The notes beneath the pieces are model-generated. The model did no database searches and was not told the origin of the DNA. It worked only from the letters and a program-made list of their open reading frames with translations. This document shows, one piece after another, positions 17,110-26,046 of a DNA stretch of 64,000 bases. Made by a program: the position numbers and the translations under genes. Source of the stretch: Microtetraspora niveoalba (GTDB lineage Bacteria; Actinomycetota; Actinomycetes; Streptosporangiales; Streptosporangiaceae); contig NZ_BBYM01000002.1 in assembly GCF_001570405.1 (NCBI RefSeq), positions 259,921 through 323,920 on the forward strand, given 5' to 3'. The number at the start of each line of letters is the position of its first letter. Positions within the stretch are counted from its first letter, which is position 1.

Positions 17110-17264
17110 CGCCAACGGCGAGGCGACGACATCCGGAGGAGGAAGGCGTAGCCGCGCGCCTCCTTCCAGATCTTCGAGACGGTCGAGCCTGAGGAGGCTT
17201 CGCCGGACTCGGTGCGCATCTCCGGTCGCCCGCAGACAGAGGAGAGTGTGCGCCGCGCCACCGC

Positions 17265-19046
17265 TCATGGCTTCAGCTCGAGCCTCTTCCTCGACGCACC
17301 CGGGAACACGACGACCAGGTGCTGCTCCTCTCCATCGTCGACCCGCACGTAGACACGGAGCCGGTAGCGGCCCTTCCCCGCGATCGCCAGGTTCGGCATC
17401 GGGGCACCCGCGCCCACCTCTCCGCCCTCGCCCATCTCCGGCACGGCGAGCCGGCCGCTGCGGCTGACGATCGACACCTCGTTGACCTGATCCCACCCGG
17501 CCGTCCGCGGTGGCGGCGGGGTGCGGAAGGCCTTAACGGTAAGGCACAGGTCAGTGACGTCTTCGACATGCCCGATGAGCACCGCGCTGTCGGCCACCCC
17601 GATGCGGCTGCTGTCGTCGTAGACCTTGTCCATCGCCTGCTCCGCCACCTCGGCGGCCGCTTCGTCTTCGGGATCGTGGACCAGATAGCCGGGATCGCCG
17701 TCGACGAACAGGAAGTACTTGGCCGTGGCCTGGACGACACCCTTCGTCCGGGGCCACGGGTCGCGGCACTTCGCGTTCCCCTCGGCGATGTAGGCCGCGT
17801 ACGCCGCCTCCCTCTCCGCGGTCGACCGCAGCAGATCGGGATAAGTTGCGCCGACGATCTCCGGGCAGACGTAGACGAGTTCCCATGGGTCCGCGCCCCA
17901 GGCGGGCCGCGCGCTCCCCGCCCGCGCCAGAATCGCCTCCTGCTCGTCACGGTCCTTCGTTCGGCACAGCGCCCGCCCATACGCGAGGATCTCCTGGTCC
18001 GACAGGCTGTCCGGGAACATGGGCGGGACTCCGCCCTCTGTGCTCCGCGCCCGGCACAGGAATGTGCCGTCGCGTTCCGCAGGTTTCAGGTCGCCGAAGC
18101 TGGGCTGGTCATAGCAGTCCATCGACCAGCCGGTGTAGGTGAGGTGCGGGGCCTGCTCCGGGTGGATCAGCGCGATGATCGGCAGTACGGCCACGGCCGC
18201 CACCGCGACGCGGATCACGCGCCGCCGCGCGGGCGGAAGGTCCGCCGGTTGGCCCTCGCCCTCAGCGGGCATTTCACGGGCGGTCGCCGCGATCCACACG
18301 GTGCTGATGAGCCCCACCGCGTCCATCATGACCAGCATCGCCAGATTGCCGCTGGGGCTCCTTACGAAGAGAACGTTGAGCGGGACCACCAGCGCGTAGA
18401 CGCCCACCGACAACCACCCGGCTGCCTGCGTGCCGCGGCTCCACCGGCCGTCGCGCCGCTGCCCGACGACCGTGATGATGGTCGCCGCCACTCCGCCCAC
18501 CATCAAGCCCAGATCGACGATGCCGCCGGATCCAAGCTCTGGGAGGTCGAGTTCGTCGAGCAGTTCGTTGGCCATCCCGACCAGCTCGACCGCGAACATC
18601 GCTCCGGCCGCCGCGCGCAGCATGCGGGACCGCCAGCGGATAACGAGCAGGTAGAGGACGTCGATCGCGGTCCACAACGCGAGCTGGGATGCCGCATCGA
18701 CCGCGTCGGGGAGCAGCGCGATCGGATACCAGAGCACGAGGGTGTACGCCACCGCCAGATACAGCAGTCGGCGCAACGCCTTCGCACGGCGGTCCAGCGG
18801 TCCGGGTGCGGGGGCACGCAGGATCAGCCACAGGAGCGCGGCCTTCACCAGGGCGGCCACGAGCAGCGCCACGGCCGTCGGGGTGTCGAACCCGCCGCGC
18901 GCGTAGAACTCCGCATAGGCCGGCGGCGACCATTCGACGGCCACCCAGAGCCAGGCGTCGCCGAGCATCAGGCCCGCGACCGCGGCCACAAGAACCAGAC
19001 CGACTAATCCAACCCTGATAATCCGCCAGAAACTACCCGAAAGCAC
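17265..19046 (-). CDS. Polytopic membrane protein with cysteine-bearing C-terminal domain, unknown function
   Basis: 593 residues. The first 300 contain about eight to nine hydrophobic helices (for example VGLVGLVLVAAVAGLML near the start and VIRVAVAAVAVLPIIALI near 285). The second half is soluble and probably external, with six scattered cysteines (in DCYDQ, FLCRAR, ALCRTK, YVCPEI, AKCRDP, DLCLTV) that could form three disulfides, and a final beta-rich segment. I do not recognise a family. The ATG at 19046 is the first start in frame, and the hydrophobic helix begins soon after it. It is transcribed alone, convergent with the DUF6493 gene. Confidence 0.85.
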   Translation of the reverse strand: MLSGSFWRIIRVGLVGLVLVAAVAGLMLGDAWLWVAVEWSPPAYAEFYARGGFDTPTAVALLVAALVKAALLWLILRAPAPGPLDRRAKALRRLLYLAVAYTLVLWYPIALLPDAVDAASQLALWTAIDVLYLLVIRWRSRMLRAAAGAMFAVELVGMANELLDELDLPELGSGGIVDLGLMVGGVAATIITVVGQRRDGRWSRGTQAAGWLSVGVYALVVPLNVLFVRSPSGNLAMLVMMDAVGLISTVWIAATAREMPAEGEGQPADLPPARRRVIRVAVAAVAVLPIIALIHPEQAPHLTYTGWSMDCYDQPSFGDLKPAERDGTFLCRARSTEGGVPPMFPDSLSDQEILAYGRALCRTKDRDEQEAILARAGSARPAWGADPWELVYVCPEIVGATYPDLLRSTAEREAAYAAYIAEGNAKCRDPWPRTKGVVQATAKYFLFVDGDPGYLVHDPEDEAAAEVAEQAMDKVYDDSSRIGVADSAVLIGHVEDVTDLCLTVKAFRTPPPPRTAGWDQVNEVSIVSRSGRLAVPEMGEGGEVGAGAPMPNLAIAGKGRYRLRVYVRVDDGEEQHLVVVFPGASRKRLELKP

Positions 19047-19427
19047 GGGACGCGATCTTAGTGCGGCACCGCCGTACAGGCGGAAACAGCGGAACGAGCG
19101 GTCCCGCCCCGCCGATCAGACTCCATGACCGTCAACGCGATGCGGTTTCGATGATGGCGGGGCGCCGGGTGCCCAGGATGTTGCGGGCGACGCATTCGGG
19201 AAAGGAGGGGTCCCCGGAGGGGTGGACGCTGAGGATTCCATATTGAGCACCTCGGCACGCCGATCTTCTCAAGCGTGCTCCAGTACATTCATTGCCGAAT
19301 TGTCATTACAGAAGTCGGGTCACCGCACCGCGCACTACCGACTCCCACGCCGATTACCTCGGGGAGCCCGTCGCCTCTACGACGAAGCCCCGAAGGGCAG
19401 CCGCCACGTTGCCACCACAATCGAGTC
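19047..19427. other. Intergenic region, possibly holding decayed coding sequence
   Basis: About 380 bp between divergent genes. The reverse strand around 19130-19225 reads a plausible short peptide (PECVARNILGTRRPAIIETA) ending in a stop, which looks like the tail of a lost gene, but I cannot name a family. The promoters of the two flanking genes must lie here. Confidence 0.35.
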
Positions 19428-19769
19428 ATGGGCACGTGGATCTACATACGCGGCTGGCTGGAGTTCTACGGACAGCGACGAGAAGCCGAACGCATCATCG
19501 GCGAGGGCGCCGAAGGCTGGACCTTCCCCAAAGGCGGCTGGCTGGACGCCGCCTGCTACGCCCGCGCGGTCCGCGAGCACGAAGTCGACGAAGTACTCGA
19601 CCAGATCCGACAGATCGCCGCGCTCCCCGGTACCGACGAAGACAACGATCGCGTCTGCGGACTGTTCTTCGCCTTTCACGAGGTAGAAGGCCAAGCCGAA
19701 TGGCAAGTGCGCGACGGCGAGGTGGTCATCGGCCCAGCCCCACCACGCTACGACTATCTGTGGAACTGA
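19428..19769 (+). CDS. Small soluble hypothetical protein
   Basis: 113 residues from ATG 19428, where the distinctive sequence MGTWIYIRGWLEFYGQRREAERI begins; the same frame is open further upstream but has no protein-like composition there. The protein is acidic and aromatic-rich, with no signal peptide and no motif I recognise. Its stop codon touches the right end of a TnpB-type element remnant, so the native 3' flank has been replaced. Confidence 0.7.
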   Translation: MGTWIYIRGWLEFYGQRREAERIIGEGAEGWTFPKGGWLDAACYARAVREHEVDEVLDQIRQIAALPGTDEDNDRVCGLFFAFHEVEGQAEWQVRDGEVVIGPAPPRYDYLWN

Positions 19770-20065
19770 TGCGCTCCCCGGCCTCAAGGCCAGAGACTCA
19801 GCCCGTGCCGCGATGCTCACGCGGCGCCTCTGAGGCTTCCTGCTTCCTCGCGCTGTGCCAGGCCGGAGCCTGGTCTTACTCGCGCTCCACAGGCGTTCAG
19901 CCCGTCCGCCCGCCTGGCGGCCAGGATGTTCTTCGCCGCGTTCACGTCCCGGTCGTGGACCGCCCCGCACGGGCAGGTCCACGACCGGACGTTCAACGGC
20001 AGCGACTCGGCGGCGGTCTCACCAGCGCAGCGCTGTTTCGAGCTGGAGAGCCAGCGGTCGATCAT
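19770..20065 (-). mobile_element. Remnant of an IS200/IS605-type (IS1341-like) element: right end plus tnpB 3' part
   Basis: On the reverse strand the tnpB fragment is followed by a right-end-like hairpin (GGCCTTGAGGCC then GGGGAG at 19770-19792), the form typical of elements carrying orfB/tnpB in actinomycetes. The left end, any tnpA and most of tnpB are missing. In intact elements the segment across the tnpB 3' end and right end encodes the omega guide RNA, so a degenerate omega RNA locus may lie at 19770-19900. Confidence 0.65.
19817..20065 (-). pseudogene. TnpB (RNA-guided nuclease, IS605 OrfB) C-terminal fragment
   Basis: The reverse-strand frame reads MIDRWLSSSKQRC, then LPLNVRSWTCPCGAVHDRDVNAAKNI and LNACGARV to a stop. 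This is the zinc-ribbon and RuvC-III end of TnpB (CPCGAVHDRDVNAAKNI is diagnostic; the Asp in DRDVNAA is the last RuvC acid). The N-terminal RuvC parts and DNA/RNA-binding domains are absent, and one cysteine pair of the zinc ribbon is damaged (KQRCAGE where CSACG is expected). It cannot be functional. Confidence 0.8.
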
Positions 20066-20396
20066 GTGGTCCGCGGGGAGACTCCCGCGCAGAACACGAT
20101 GGCCAAGGGGCACCCGTACAACGGCGACCTGTGGTCCACCGAGGAGCCGACGGGCAACACCTGCCGCAACCGGGGCACGCCGACCGGGCGGTACAGCCCA
20201 GAGGGCTACGCGGGATTCGCCGAAGGTCTGACACCTCTGACATGCGGCGATATCGGGGACGCCGCAGCCGTCGCTGTGCTGGTGGATCTCGTGTCGCGGC
20301 CCGGTGCGCACTCGTAGTAGATCCGGCCGTCGATGAGGGCGAGCCACGCCACGGTGTGGCAGCTCGCCGTCGACGTCGATGATGTAGGGGCCTGAT
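20066..20396. other. Degenerate region upstream of the TnpB scar
   Basis: The forward strand at about 20098-20230 reads a protein-like stretch (KGHPYNGDLWSTEEPTGNTC, RYSPEGYAGFAEG) without a clean start or end. It is probably a broken gene of unknown family displaced by the mobile element. I see no intact gene. Confidence 0.35.
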
Positions 20397-20864
20397 TTAG
20401 GGCTCTTCTGTCGGCTTGGGATCGAAGGTCACGACCGGCTCCGGACCGGCCGACGGTGCGGCGTTCGGCGTCGGATTCACCGTCGGCGTCGGACTCGGGT
20501 TACCCGACGTCGGCGTCGCACTCGGCGTCGGACTCGGGCTCGGGTTCACCGTCGGCGTCGCACTCGGCGTCGGACTCGGGCTCGGGTTCACCGTCGGCGT
20601 CGCACTCGGAGTCGGACTCGGGTTACCTGACGTCGGCGTGGCGCTCGGCGTGGGGTTCACCGACGGCGTCGGGCTCGGGTTACCCCGCGTCGGCGTCGGA
20701 CTCGGATTACCCGACGACGGCGTGGCGCTCGGAGTGGGGTTGCCCGTCAGCGTCGCGGTGGCAGCATGGGCGGCGTCTCCGCCGATCAGGTCGCCGGCGG
20801 AAACAGCGAGAAACGTGGTCAGGGCGAGCAGAGCCCCGGATCGGGCGATCGTCCTAGTGTGCAT
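20397..20864 (-). CDS. Secreted Pro/Ser/Thr-rich repeat protein
   Basis: 155 residues. Residues 1-35 are a clear Sec signal (MHTRTIARSGALLALTTFLA... ending AHAA). The mature part consists almost wholly of repeats of the type NPSPTPSATPT / NPTPSATPTSG (about 100 residues), then a short acidic tail ending DPKPTEEP. Such regions are usually extended, O-glycosylated wall spacers; here no folded domain, anchor or sorting motif follows, so it may be a remnant of a larger surface protein or a free glycopeptide. The opposite strand is also open because the repeats are GC-patterned, but it lacks a signal and makes less sense. Confidence 0.65.
   Translation of the reverse strand: MHTRTIARSGALLALTTFLAVSAGDLIGGDAAHAATATLTGNPTPSATPSSGNPSPTPTRGNPSPTPSVNPTPSATPTSGNPSPTPSATPTVNPSPSPTPSATPTVNPSPSPTPSATPTSGNPSPTPTVNPTPNAAPSAGPEPVVTFDPKPTEEP
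20460..20740. repeat. Tandem coding repeats (TP/SP-rich)
   Basis: Units of about 24-42 bp built from GTCGGACTCGGGTT / CACCGTCGGCGTCGCACTC on the plus strand recur about eight times. The repeats encode the Pro/Ser/Thr tracts of the reverse-strand protein and are prone to length variation. Confidence 0.8.
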
Positions 20865-21071
20865 GGGGGCAGTGTGGCCCCGTCCACTTGTAGGTCACTA
20901 ATATCCGGACGCATCCGCTGATCGGAGCCGACGAACCGCTCAACCGGTCGTGAGCAGCGATCTGGCCAGCCGCACCATGGTCGCCCATCGTCACGTGGGC
21001 GTTGCCCACGCCGAACCGGATCCGCGCCCACGTTCCATACAGCCACGGGCTCCCTGACGCCCCACGCCGCC

Positions 21072-22103
21072 TCAGCCGTCCTGGTCCCCCGTCTTGGCGG
21101 GGACCGGGCCGGTGGAGCGGCGGACCACCAGCTCGGGCCGGTACAGCAGCTCGGTCCGCGGCGCCCTGACGCCTCCGATCTCCTCCAGCAGGTTCTCCAC
21201 CGCGGCGAGGCCCATGTCGCGGACCGGCTGGCGCAGGGTGGTGAGCGGCGGGTCGAGGTAGGCGGTCATCGGGGAGTCGTCGAACCCGACGACCGAGACG
21301 TCCTCGGGGACGCGCAGGTCGCGCTGGCGGACGCCGCGGATGGCGCCGATCGCCATTATGTCGCTGCCGCAGCAGATGGCGGTGCAGCCGCGGTCGAGCA
21401 GTTGCTGCGCGGCGGACTGACCTCCCTCGATGGTGAACAGCGAGGGCACGACGAGGTCGTCGGTGTCGCTGACGCCGGCGTGTTCGGCCATGGCCCGGCG
21501 GAATCCGGCGATCTTCCGGATGGAGGGCACGAAGCGTTCCTGGCCGACGGCCAGGCCGATTCTCCGGTGGCCGAGCGAGACCAGGTGGCTGACGGCCATG
21601 TCCAGGGCGGCGGCGTCGTCGTTGGAGACGAAGGGCGCGTCGATGTCGGGCCGATAGCCGTTGATGAGGACCATGGGCAGGCCGAGCCCGATCAGGCGGC
21701 GGTAGCGGGCGCGGTCGGAGCGGGAGTCGGCGTGCAGGCCGTTGACGAAGACGATGCCGGAGACGCCGCGTTCGAGCAGGAGGTCGGTGTAGTCGTCCTC
21801 GGTGATGCCGCCGGGAGTCTGGGTGCACAACACGGCGGTGTAGCCGGACTGGACGAGCGCGCTCTCTATGACCTGGGCGAAGGCGGGGAAGATCGGGTTC
21901 GTGAGCTCCGGGACGATCAGGCCGATGAGGCCGGCCTGTTGCTGGCGGAGTTTGGCGGGGCGTTCGTAGCCGAGGACGTCGAGGGCGGTGAGGACCGCCT
22001 GCCGTGTCGCGGCGGCCACGCCCGGCTTGCCGTTGAGCACCCGGCTGACGGTCGCTTCACTCACACCCGCGTGGGCGGCGACGTCGGCGAGTCTCATTGT
22101 CAT
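21072..22103 (-). CDS. LacI family transcriptional regulator, probable MalR-type repressor of the amylase gene
   Basis: 343 residues: a LacI HTH at 3-50 (RLADVAAHAGVSEATVSRVLNG) and a periplasmic-binding-like effector domain at 60-330 (GLIVPELTNPIFPAFAQVIE; FDDSPMTAYLDPPLTTLRQP). It is divergent from a secreted GH13 glucanase, with CTTGCA(G) repeats in between, resembling the arrangement of Streptomyces maltose-responsive regulators and amylase genes. Control by maltodextrins is therefore likely, though no transporter is present here. The ATG at 22103 has an AAAGG about 12 bp upstream; the ATG at 22097 is an alternative. Confidence 0.93.
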   Translation of the reverse strand: MTMRLADVAAHAGVSEATVSRVLNGKPGVAAATRQAVLTALDVLGYERPAKLRQQQAGLIGLIVPELTNPIFPAFAQVIESALVQSGYTAVLCTQTPGGITEDDYTDLLLERGVSGIVFVNGLHADSRSDRARYRRLIGLGLPMVLINGYRPDIDAPFVSNDDAAALDMAVSHLVSLGHRRIGLAVGQERFVPSIRKIAGFRRAMAEHAGVSDTDDLVVPSLFTIEGGQSAAQQLLDRGCTAICCGSDIMAIGAIRGVRQRDLRVPEDVSVVGFDDSPMTAYLDPPLTTLRQPVRDMGLAAVENLLEEIGGVRAPRTELLYRPELVVRRSTGPVPAKTGDQDG

Positions 22104-22524
22104 GGTCGGTAACTTACCTTTCTTGCACCAGGTCGCAGCTCGCCTTGTGGACGTTATTGCGGTGCGTGCAGCGCGGGCCGCGTCAATGCCCGCCGGGACA
22201 CCGATGTGCTGTCGATTCTTTCACTGCTTGCAGACCTGGACGCATCCGGTTTCGGCGCGCTGCCCCAGCCGCACACGGAGCGATGCCTCGGCCCGCCCGG
22301 GGAGCGATGCCCCAGCCGCACAGGGAGCGATGCCTCGGCCGCACGAATAGGCGATGCCCCCGGTCGGACGCGGGATCTGAGACCCGCCGGCCCGGAGCCC
22401 CATCCCGTCCGGCAGGAAGGAGCCAGCCGCGCATTTCATGCTTTGCAAATCCTTGCAGCTCTTGCAGAATCGCTGTAGTTTCCGGGAAATCCGTACGAAA
22501 TCTGAATATGTCCTGGGAGGCTCC
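22104..22524. promoter_or_regulatory. Divergent regulatory region of the LacI and GH13 genes with CTTGCA repeats
   Basis: The heptamer CTTGCAG occurs at 22227-22233, 22452-22458 and 22461-22467. Related CTTGCA (22122-22127) and CTTTGCAAA (22441-22449) copies are also present. The cluster at 22441-22467, about 60-80 bp before the GH13 GTG, is the likely operator. CTTGCAG direct repeats of this kind are known upstream of Streptomyces alpha-amylase genes as targets of MalR/Reg1-type repressors. The centre of the gap is filled by the tandem repeat at 22257-22367. Confidence 0.6.
22257..22367. repeat. Imperfect 23-bp tandem repeat array in the promoter gap
   Basis: Five units of about 19-25 bp follow the pattern GGAGCGATGCCCCAGCCGCAC / GGAGCGATGCCTCGGCCGCAC (starts near 22257, 22278, 22301, 22324, 22349). 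They are non-coding and have no spacers, so this is not a CRISPR array. They separate the LacI-side and GH13-side CTTGCA copies. Confidence 0.75.
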
Positions 22525-25500
22525 GTGCCCCTGCACCCCCCACAACGGCGGCGACGACCGGGAGCGTTCCGGCTGCTCGGTCCGGTGCTCGCCGCGACCC
22601 TCGCCGCGCTCCCCCTCCTGCCCGTCCCCCCGGCCTCCGCGTACGGCCTGCGACATGGAGAGCCCGCGCATCCGGTGAGGAGCGGGCCGAGCCGTGCCGG
22701 CGAGCCGGGCGACCGGCAGCTCGCCCGCAGCGGCGAACGTCCCGCGCTCAGCCGGGAGCGCTTCTACTTCCTGATGACGGACAGGTTCGCCAACGGTTCC
22801 ACGGCCAACGACCGCGGCGGATTGACCGGCGACCGCCTCACCACCGGCTTCGACCCCACCGACTCCGGTTTCTACCAGGGCGGCGACCTCGCCGGGATCC
22901 TCCGGCGGCTCGACTACATCAAGGGTCTCGGCACCACGGCCATCTGGCTCACCCCGGCGTTCCGGAACCGGCCGGTGCAGGGAACCGGGGCGAACGCCTC
23001 CGCCGGGTACCACGGCTACTGGATCACCGACTTCACCCGCGTCGACCCCCACCTGGGAAACAACGCGGACATGAAGAAGCTGGTGCAGGAGGCCCACCGG
23101 CGTGGCATGAAGGTCTTCTTCGACATCATCACCAACCACACGGCCGACGGCATCGACTATGCCGAGAAGCAGTACGGCTACCGCGGAAAGAACGCCTACC
23201 CGTATCTGGACGCCGACGGCAGGCCGTTCGACGACCGGGACCACGCCGACGGCACGAAGCCCTTCCCGAAGGTCGGCTCGGCCTCGTTCCCCTACACCCC
23301 GGTCCCGGTGCCCGGGGTCACCAAGTCACCGGCCTGGCTGAACGACCCGACGATGTACCACAACCGCGGCGACTCCACCTTCGCCGGGGAGAGCTCGCAG
23401 TACGGCGACTTCGTCGGCCTGGACGACCTGTGGACCGAACGGCCCGAGGTCGTCAGGGGCATGACCGACATCTACACCACCTGGGTCCGGGAGACCGGCA
23501 TCGACGGGTTCAGGATCGACACCGCCAAGCACGTGAACATGGAGTTCTGGCGGCGCTTCGCCCCGGACGTCAAGGGCTACGCCAGGCGGCTGGGGAACAA
23601 GGACTTCTTCATGTTCGGCGAGGTCTTCACCGACGATCCGACGACCACCTCGCTCTATTCGACCACCGGGGGGATGAGCGCGACGCTCGACTTCCCGTTC
23701 CAGGCGGCCGCCCGGGCGTACGCCTCGCAGGGCGCCGGGGCGGCGGTGCTCAGCGCGCTCTACCGGGCCGACGACTACTACACCGACGCCGACTCCAACG
23801 CGTACTCGCTGCCCACCTTCCTCGGAAACCACGACATGGGCAGGTTCGGCTACTTCCTCAAGCGGGACAACCCGCGGGCGGGCGACGCGGAGCTGCTGCG
23901 CCGCGACCTGCTCGCGCACGAGCTGATGTACCTCACCCGGGGCCAACCGGTCGTCTACTACGGCGACGAGCAGGGCTTCACCGGTCAGGGCGGGGACAAG
24001 GCGGCCCGCGCCCCGATGTTCGCGTCGCGGACGGCCGCCTACCTGTCGGACGACCTGATCGGCACCACCGCCACGCACGCCCAGGACAACTTCGTCGCCC
24101 GGCACCCGCTGTACCGGGGCATCTCGGCGCTGGCCACGCTGACCGACCGGCATCCGGCGCTGCGGGACGGCGCCCAGATCGAACGGCTCAGCGACGGCGG
24201 CGTCTACGCCTTCTCCAGGATCGACGCCGACCGGCGGATCGAGTACGTGGTGGCTCTCAACAACGGCTCCGCCGCGCGGCGGGTGAAGATCCCCACCTAC
24301 TCGGAGCGGGCCGCGTTCACGCCGATCTATCCGAACGCCGGCGCCCCGGTGACGACCGGAGCCGACCGGACGCTGGACGTGACCGTCCCGGCCCTGTCCG
24401 CGGTGGTCTACCAGGCCGGGAAGCCGATCTCCCGGCCTGCGGCGGCGCCCGAGATCACCGTCACCCTGCCGGACGACGGGCTCACCGGCCGCGCCGAGAT
24501 CACCGCCGACGTGCCCGGCGGGGGCTTCGACCAGGTCACGTTCGCCGCGAAGGCCGGCGCCGGCCCGTGGACGGTGCTGGGCACCGACGACGCCCGGCCG
24601 TTCCGGGTGTTCCACGACGTCGGCGGCCTCGCCGCCGGGACGTCCGTGACGTACAAGGCCGTGGTCCGCGACTCGGCGGGCCGGATCGCGTCGGCGGGGG
24701 CCTCGGCGACGGTGGCCGCGCGGCCCCCGGCCGAGGAGCCGGGTGAGCAGCGGCGCGACTGGCTGGTGGTGCACTACCAGCGGCCCGGCGGCGACTATGA
24801 CGGCTGGGGCCTGCAGGCCGACGGCGACGTCGCCCGGCCCTCCACCTCGGACGCGCCGGTGCCGTTCTCCGGAGAGGACGCCTACGGACGGTTCGCCTGG
24901 ATCAGGCTCAAGCCCGGTGCCGGCGCCGTCACCTTGTCCGTGCGGAACGGCGATCAGCGGGACGGCGCGGCGCGCACCGTCGATCCGGCCCGGAGTGCCG
25001 AGATCTGGCTGACCCAGGGCGAGGAGGACGCGGCCACGTCCCTGGCGGAGGCGCGCGGATACGCGACCGTCCACTACCGGCGGCCGGACAAGACGTACGA
25101 CGGCTGGGGCCTGCACCTGTGGGGCGGCGGGCTCGCCGACGGGACCGCGACAGAGTGGAACGCGCCGCGTCCCGCCGATGGCCGGGACGAATACGGCGTC
25201 TACTGGAAGGTCCCGGTCAGGGACGTCGACGCGCCGGTCGGCTTCATCGTCCACAAGGGCGACCAGAAGGATCCGGGTGGTGATCAGTCGCTGCTGCCGT
25301 CCGCGCAGCCGGACGGCTGGGTCGACTCAGGCGTCGCGGCGGTGCATCCGACCAGGGCGGCCGCCGACAACGTGGCGATCCTGCACTACAACCGGCCGGA
25401 CGGCGACTACGAGGGGTGGGGCGCGCACGTCTTTGGGAGCGGCGCGGCCCGGCCGACCGAGTGGGACGCACCGCTGGCCCCGGCGGGCCGCGACGGCTTC

Positions 25501-26046
25501 GGCGTGTACTTCACGGTGCCGCTGACGGCCGGCGCGTCGAGCGTCAGTTACATCCTGCACAAGGGCGGCGAGAAGGACCTGCCCGACGACCAGGTGCTGG
25601 AGTTCCCCGCGTACGGCAACGAGGTCTGGATCCAGGCCGCCACGCCGGGGTACGTGCTGCCGCAGACCGGAGGGCGCGGCCTGGACGCCGACCTCTCCGT
25701 CAGCAAGGCCCACTGGATCGATGGCACCACCCTGGCCTGGGACGTCAAGCCGCTCGGCACCGGCGGGTACGCCATGGTCTACTCGCCGAAGCGGGACCTG
25801 GCGATCAAGGACGGAGAGCTGGCCGGTGACGTGCACGTGCTCCGGCTGGTGCCCGTGGCGGGCGGGCTGGCCGCCGAGCAGCGGGAGCGCCACCCCGATC
25901 TCGCCTCGTACGCCGCCTTCACCGTGGACCCGCGGGACACCGGCCGGGTGGCCGCGGCCGTCGCGGGGCAGCTCGCCGCGACCGAGCGGTCCGGCGACGG
26001 GCGGCTGCTCACCGTGACCGGCGTGCGGATCGTGACCGGCGGCTGA
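22525..26046 (+). CDS. Secreted GH13 alpha-amylase/pullulanase-type enzyme with three PUD modules
   Basis: 1,173 residues from a GTG with GGGAGG 4 bp upstream. A Sec signal occupies residues 1-43 (RRRR, hydrophobic core, PPASA cleavage). The GH13 (beta/alpha)8 domain spans about 75-620; catalytic residues are predicted as Asp332 (DGFRIDTAKH), Glu366 (MFGEVF) and Asp437 (LGNHD). A beta-sandwich follows at about 640-735, then three homologous pullulanase-associated (PUD) modules at about 746-840, 846-945 and 951-1050, each starting with HYxRPxxxYxGWG. An extra C-terminal domain ends the protein. PUD modules bind alpha-glucans, so the enzyme probably degrades starch, pullulan or glycogen outside the cell. 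Expression is probably controlled by the divergent LacI protein. Confidence 0.95.
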   Translation: MPLHPPQRRRRPGAFRLLGPVLAATLAALPLLPVPPASAYGLRHGEPAHPVRSGPSRAGEPGDRQLARSGERPALSRERFYFLMTDRFANGSTANDRGGLTGDRLTTGFDPTDSGFYQGGDLAGILRRLDYIKGLGTTAIWLTPAFRNRPVQGTGANASAGYHGYWITDFTRVDPHLGNNADMKKLVQEAHRRGMKVFFDIITNHTADGIDYAEKQYGYRGKNAYPYLDADGRPFDDRDHADGTKPFPKVGSASFPYTPVPVPGVTKSPAWLNDPTMYHNRGDSTFAGESSQYGDFVGLDDLWTERPEVVRGMTDIYTTWVRETGIDGFRIDTAKHVNMEFWRRFAPDVKGYARRLGNKDFFMFGEVFTDDPTTTSLYSTTGGMSATLDFPFQAAARAYASQGAGAAVLSALYRADDYYTDADSNAYSLPTFLGNHDMGRFGYFLKRDNPRAGDAELLRRDLLAHELMYLTRGQPVVYYGDEQGFTGQGGDKAARAPMFASRTAAYLSDDLIGTTATHAQDNFVARHPLYRGISALATLTDRHPALRDGAQIERLSDGGVYAFSRIDADRRIEYVVALNNGSAARRVKIPTYSERAAFTPIYPNAGAPVTTGADRTLDVTVPALSAVVYQAGKPISRPAAAPEITVTLPDDGLTGRAEITADVPGGGFDQVTFAAKAGAGPWTVLGTDDARPFRVFHDVGGLAAGTSVTYKAVVRDSAGRIASAGASATVAARPPAEEPGEQRRDWLVVHYQRPGGDYDGWGLQADGDVARPSTSDAPVPFSGEDAYGRFAWIRLKPGAGAVTLSVRNGDQRDGAARTVDPARSAEIWLTQGEEDAATSLAEARGYATVHYRRPDKTYDGWGLHLWGGGLADGTATEWNAPRPADGRDEYGVYWKVPVRDVDAPVGFIVHKGDQKDPGGDQSLLPSAQPDGWVDSGVAAVHPTRAAADNVAILHYNRPDGDYEGWGAHVFGSGAARPTEWDAPLAPAGRDGFGVYFTVPLTAGASSVSYILHKGGEKDLPDDQVLEFPAYGNEVWIQAATPGYVLPQTGGRGLDADLSVSKAHWIDGTTLAWDVKPLGTGGYAMVYSPKRDLAIKDGELAGDVHVLRLVPVAGGLAAEQRERHPDLASYAAFTVDPRDTGRVAAAVAGQLAATERSGDGRLLTVTGVRIVTGG

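Noticed and set aside
20416..20901. Plus-strand open frame rich in G, V and L over the Pro/Ser/Thr repeats
   Set aside because: The reverse strand has a proper signal peptide and typical linker composition; the forward product is an artefact of the repeat pattern.
22257..22367. Possible CRISPR-like repeats upstream of the amylase gene
   Set aside because: Units are contiguous, imperfect and without unique spacers, and no cas gene is present.
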